Position numbers and translations under genes: made by a program. 9,411 nt of DNA, taken from an uncultured Verrucomicrobia subdivision 3 bacterium (GTDB taxonomy: Bacteria > Verrucomicrobiota > Verrucomicrobiae > Limisphaerales > CAMLLE01). The stretch lies in assembly GCA_946480555.1 (NCBI GenBank), contig CAMLLE010000082.1:1-9411 (forward strand), written 5' to 3'. Under the pieces are notes generated by a model. It saw nothing but the letters and a program-made list of their open reading frames with translations. It ran no database searches and was not told the DNA's origin. Numbering within the stretch: position 1 is the stretch's first letter; each line of letters starts with the position of its first letter. Positions 6,960 through 9,411 of the stretch are shown here, one piece after another.

Positions 6960-7310
6960 TTACGCTTCCGCCTTTTCCCATCCGAGTTTCGGCGCGGAAT
7001 AGATGGATACGAAGATGGCGTCTTCGGCACTCTCGTTCACCGCGCCGTGAACCTGATGGTGATCGGCCACGTCAATCTGTCCGGCGCGAATGGTCTTGCG
7101 CTGGCCACCGCCCAGCCAGTAGGTCAGCTCGCCGCGAATCATCACCCACGTATCCTGTCCGTCGGGATGAATGTGCGCGGGAACTTCCTGGCCGGGCCGC
7201 ACACCCCAGACGGCGATGCTCGAATGCTCGGTAATGGCAATTTCCGTCACGGTCGCTTTTGTGTCCGAGAATTTCACCAGATCAGCAGGATCAAATGTGC
7301 GTTGCATCAT
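6960..7310 (-). CDS. Small single-domain cupin protein
   Basis: This 116-residue protein is essentially one cupin barrel. Motif 1 is G40-x5-H46-x-H48-x4-D53-x6-G60, with Asp (or neighbouring Gln52) where the canonical Glu sits. Motif 2 keeps Gly77, His88 and Asn92, but the usual P-x-G is replaced by DHH. Three conserved histidines (46, 48, 88) suggest a bound metal such as Fe, Mn, Ni or Zn. There is no signal peptide, so it is cytoplasmic. The function is unknown; cupins include dioxygenases, isomerases and ligand-binding regulators. The ATG at 7310 overlaps the ferredoxin stop as ATGA and has GGAGG (7318-7322) at 7-nt spacing. The longer open frame to 7388 runs antisense-free through the ferredoxin tail and is not used. 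Its place between two electron-transfer genes suggests a role in cofactor handling, redox sensing or stabilisation of the complex. Confidence 0.85.
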   Translation of the reverse strand: MMQRTFDPADLVKFSDTKATVTEIAITEHSSIAVWGVRPGQEVPAHIHPDGQDTWVMIRGELTYWLGGGQRKTIRAGQIDVADHHQVHGAVNESAEDAIFVSIYSAPKLGWEKAEA

Positions 7311-8023
7311 AGGGCAGCCTCCACTCCACAGTTCTCTTTTGAATTTGGGGACTTCGAATTTGAAATCAGCAACTGGCTCTCGTCCCAAACCGCCGCGCCC
7401 GCCGCATCTGGCGCTCCGGCGCGAGCCAGCGACAGCGGATCGAAGTCTTCCGTCTCGAATGGCAGAAAATCGGCGACGTCGAACGGAAGCGCTTTGATCT
7501 CCGGCGACGTCATCATGTTCACCTTCGTGCGCACCGTTTGCTTGCCGAACTGAAACTCATTCACCGGCTTCTCACGGCGGAATTTCTCCACGTATTCCCG
7601 GGGACCGAAATAGAGAGCGCCGCTCGGGCAAACCGTCGCGCACATCGGCTTCTTGCCTGCACTCGTGCGGTCGTAGCACATGTCGCACTTCATCATCAGA
7701 TCGAACTCGACCTTCATCTTCGGCACGCCGAACGGGCACGCGAGCACGCAGTTCGAGCACGCCACGCAACGCGGTTTGGCCGCGCTATGCACGACGCCGC
7801 GATCGTCCTGCTTGATCGCGTCCGCCGGGCAAACGCGCGCGCATGTCGGATCTTCGCAGTGCATGCAAACCACCGGCGCGGTTTGCACACCGGCCGGGCG
7901 GTGCACGTATTCCAGGTGAATCATTGAATGACCGCGGTGCGTTCCGCATTCGCCACACGCCTGCACGCAAGCCTGGCAGCCAATGCAGCGCGAAGGATCG
8001 ATGAAGAATTCGTAGTTGTTCAT
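7307..8023 (-). CDS. Four-[4Fe-4S] electron-transfer subunit (DmsB/NrfC/FdnH-like)
   Basis: The 238-residue product has four complete cysteine quartets: C13/C16/C19/C23, C53/C56/C61/C65, C86/C89/C92/C96 and C113/C116/C128/C132. The last uses the 11-residue gap typical of the DmsB/NrfC type. This is the iron-sulfur relay subunit of molybdopterin oxidoreductase complexes, carrying electrons to the catalytic subunit encoded just upstream. No Tat or Sec signal and no membrane helix are visible, so it is cytoplasmic or rides with a partner. The stop of the molybdoenzyme and its ATG overlap (ATGA at 8020-8023). No good SD precedes the start, so translation probably depends on coupling. About 60 C-terminal residues beyond the last cluster look poorly conserved. 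They end in [11 protein letters not shown], encoded by a short direct repeat. The partner could equally be another DMSO-reductase-family enzyme, but the neighbour is NasA-like. Confidence 0.92.
   Translation of the reverse strand: MNNYEFFIDPSRCIGCQACVQACGECGTHRGHSMIHLEYVHRPAGVQTAPVVCMHCEDPTCARVCPADAIKQDDRGVVHSAAKPRCVACSNCVLACPFGVPKMKVEFDLMMKCDMCYDRTSAGKKPMCATVCPSGALYFGPREYVEKFRREKPVNEFQFGKQTVRTKVNMMTSPEIKALPFDVADFLPFETEDFDPLSLARAGAPDAAGAAVWDESQLLISNSKSPNSKENCGVEAAL
7318..7322 (-). promoter_or_regulatory. Strong Shine-Dalgarno site that fixes the cupin start
   Basis: GGAGG on the minus strand lies 7 nt before the ATG at 7310, inside the last codons of the ferredoxin gene. It supports 7310 over the upstream in-frame ATG at 7388 and gives the cupin its own initiation in addition to coupling through ATGA. 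Confidence 0.7.
7341..7362. repeat. Short direct repeat in the ferredoxin tail
   Basis: GAATTTG occurs at 7341-7347 and 7356-7362, exactly 15 nt apart, and encodes the twice-repeated Asn-Ser-Lys in the C-terminal tail of the four-cluster protein. The local base composition is AT-richer than the rest of the gene. Confidence 0.5.
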
Positions 8024-9411
8024 TTAGCCGAAGCGTTGAACCGTGGAATCGTTGACCCGAGAAGACGTTTCAACGTGTCTGTCGATCTGGCGGAGCCCGG
8101 CGCCTCTGCCACTTTTTCAATCCGGCAGGCGCAGACTTTGAACTCGGGAATCTTTGAAATCGGATCCAGCGCGCGTTTGGTCAGCTGGTTTGCCGCCTTC
8201 TTTCCGGCCCAATGATAGGGAATAAAAACCGTGTCCGGCCGGATGCTTTTCACCACCTGCGCCGGCAAAGTGATCTCACCACGCCGCGTCACCACCTTCA
8301 CGATGTCCCGATCCTTGATGCCCAGCTTCTCCGCCAGGATGGGATGCATCTCGCACAGCGGTTCCGGATATTGATTCACCAGTCCGCCGATGCGGCGAGT
8401 TTGCGTGCCACTGAGGTACTGCGACACCACGCGCCCCGTCGTGTAAAAGATCGGATACTCCGCATCGACGTCCTCGGATGGCGGTCGATACTCATAAGCG
8501 TGGAACTTCGCCTTGGCATCCGGATGAAAGAACTTTCCGCCTTCGAAGAGTCGCGGTGTGCCCGGATGCTCGGGCGCCGGGCACGGCCAGAAGATGCCCA
8601 TGTTCTTCTCAATCTTCTCGTAACTCATCCCGCTGTAATCAATCGGCCCGCCTTTGGAAGCCGCCGTGAGCTCCTTGAAAATGTCGCCCGCGTTGGAGTA
8701 GTTGAAGAACTTCTCCTTGCCGAGACGTTTGGCCAGTTCGCAGATGATCCACCAATCCACCCGCGCCTCCCCTGGTGGTGTGACGGAGTTTCTTAAGCGA
8801 ACGCAGCGGCCTTCGCCCGTTGTCACCGTGCCTTCGTCCTCTTCCTGAAGTGAACCCGCGAGCACCACGTCTGCGTAGCGCGCGGTTTCGCTCATGAAAA
8901 ACTCAATGCACGCGAAGAACTCGAGCTTTTCCAGCGCCGCGCGAGTGCGGTTCGAATCGGGAATCGAAACCAGCGGATTGAAGCTGATCGAAATCAGACC
9001 TTTGATTTCGCCGCGCTCGATCGCGTCGATGATCTCGCACGCCGTCAAACCCTGCTTCGGCAATTCCGGTTCCGGGATCCCCCAGAAATCCGCGATGAAC
9101 TGGCGATGCTCCGGCTTGTTGATGTCACGTCCGCCAGGAAGCTGGTTGCAGCGCTGGCCGTGTTCGCGTCCGCCCTGGCCGTTGCCCTGGCCGGTGATCG
9201 TGCCGTAACCGCAGCCCGGCTTGCCGATGCGCCCCGTCGCTAGCACGAGGTTGATGTAGGTCAGGACGTTCTCGACGCCTTTGGTGTGATGCTCGATGCC
9301 GCGCGCGTGCAACAGCATTGAAGTCTCCGCCGGACCCCACATTTCTGCCGCCTTGATGATGCTCGCGGCGGGAACGCCGGTCGCGCTGAAGATCCTGTCG
9401 CCGGACATCGT
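8020..9411 (-). CDS. NasA/NarB-like molybdopterin oxidoreductase, probable nitrate reductase catalytic subunit (N-terminus outside window)
   Basis: The visible 463 residues are the C-terminal part of a DMSO-reductase-family enzyme. The frame continues upstream of 9411 without a start, so the usual N-terminal [4Fe-4S] motif and half of the cofactor domain are unseen (family length about 700-750). [13 protein letters not shown] (9154-9192), followed by QLPGGRD, is the segment shared by assimilatory nitrate reductases NasA/NarB. The molybdopterin-dinucleotide-binding C-terminal domain spans about 8110-8466: [23 protein letters not shown], and [19 protein letters not shown]. The likely reaction is two-electron reduction of nitrate to nitrite. 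The same fold covers formate dehydrogenases and other oxyanion reductases, so the substrate is inferred. The end overlaps the four-cluster protein as ATGA. NasA-type enzymes are normally cytoplasmic, which sits oddly with the exported Rieske protein of the same operon. No frameshift is seen. Confidence 0.88.
   Translation of the reverse strand, partial: TMSGDRIFSATGVPAASIIKAAEMWGPAETSMLLHARGIEHHTKGVENVLTYINLVLATGRIGKPGCGYGTITGQGNGQGGREHGQRCNQLPGGRDINKPEHRQFIADFWGIPEPELPKQGLTACEIIDAIERGEIKGLISISFNPLVSIPDSNRTRAALEKLEFFACIEFFMSETARYADVVLAGSLQEEDEGTVTTGEGRCVRLRNSVTPPGEARVDWWIICELAKRLGKEKFFNYSNAGDIFKELTAASKGGPIDYSGMSYEKIEKNMGIFWPCPAPEHPGTPRLFEGGKFFHPDAKAKFHAYEYRPPSEDVDAEYPIFYTTGRVVSQYLSGTQTRRIGGLVNQYPEPLCEMHPILAEKLGIKDRDIVKVVTRRGEITLPAQVVKSIRPDTVFIPYHWAGKKAANQLTKRALDPISKIPEFKVCACRIEKVAEAPGSARSTDTLKRLLGSTIPRFNASAK

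Noticed and set aside
6955..6981. Rieske start at the upstream ATG (6981)
   Set aside because: It would overlap the cupin gene by 22 nt. The ATG at 6954 directly after the cupin stop fits the operon spacing and still leaves a full Tat signal.

Overview
The window is a GC-rich bacterial chromosomal segment with ordinary coding density. It lies in or next to a nitrate-metabolism locus. The taxon cannot be proven from the sequence. A soil-type bacterium of the Verrucomicrobiota/Planctomycetota/Acidobacteriota kind is my inference, from the very large multi-PAS kinase, the NasS/NrtA-like protein beside a NasA-like molybdoenzyme, and short CAACATTCAAC-type repeats between genes.

Layout. Bases 1-335 hold a 12-bp tandem repeat inside an open frame that enters from outside the window, then an apparently empty leader. 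Bases 336-4544 (+) encode one 1402-residue membrane-anchored hybrid histidine kinase: two membrane segments, six PAS domains, one GAF domain, HisKA, HATPase and a receiver. It converges on a minus-strand gene (4627-5751) for a NasS/NrtA/CmpA-type nitrate/nitrite-binding protein without an export signal. Bases 5752-6465 contain no convincing protein gene but much structure. There are GC-rich hairpins near the nasS-like start and two tandem hairpin/T-tract elements on the minus strand. There is also a roughly 180-nt plus-strand element (about 6181-6361) whose ends pair and whose internal features resemble 6S RNA. An AT-rich inverted-repeat cluster completes the stretch.

Bases 6466-9411 are a tight minus-strand operon. 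In transcription order it has a NasA/NarB-like molybdopterin oxidoreductase (N-terminus outside the window), a four-[4Fe-4S] DmsB/NrfC-like electron-transfer protein, a small cupin and a Tat-exported Rieske 2Fe-2S protein. The first two junctions are ATGA stop/start overlaps and the third has a 5-nt gap, so the four are almost certainly co-expressed.

Reading together: the molybdoenzyme probably reduces nitrate (or a related oxyanion), the polyferredoxin feeds it electrons, and the Rieske protein would extend the chain towards a quinol or periplasmic donor. The cupin has no assigned role. The cytoplasmic NasS-like protein is a plausible nitrate sensor for the locus. Its usual partner NasT is not in the window, although terminator-like leader structures of the general kind an antiterminator acts on precede the nasS-like gene. 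The most notable points are the compartment puzzle of the redox operon and the 6S-like RNA between the two nitrate-related units.
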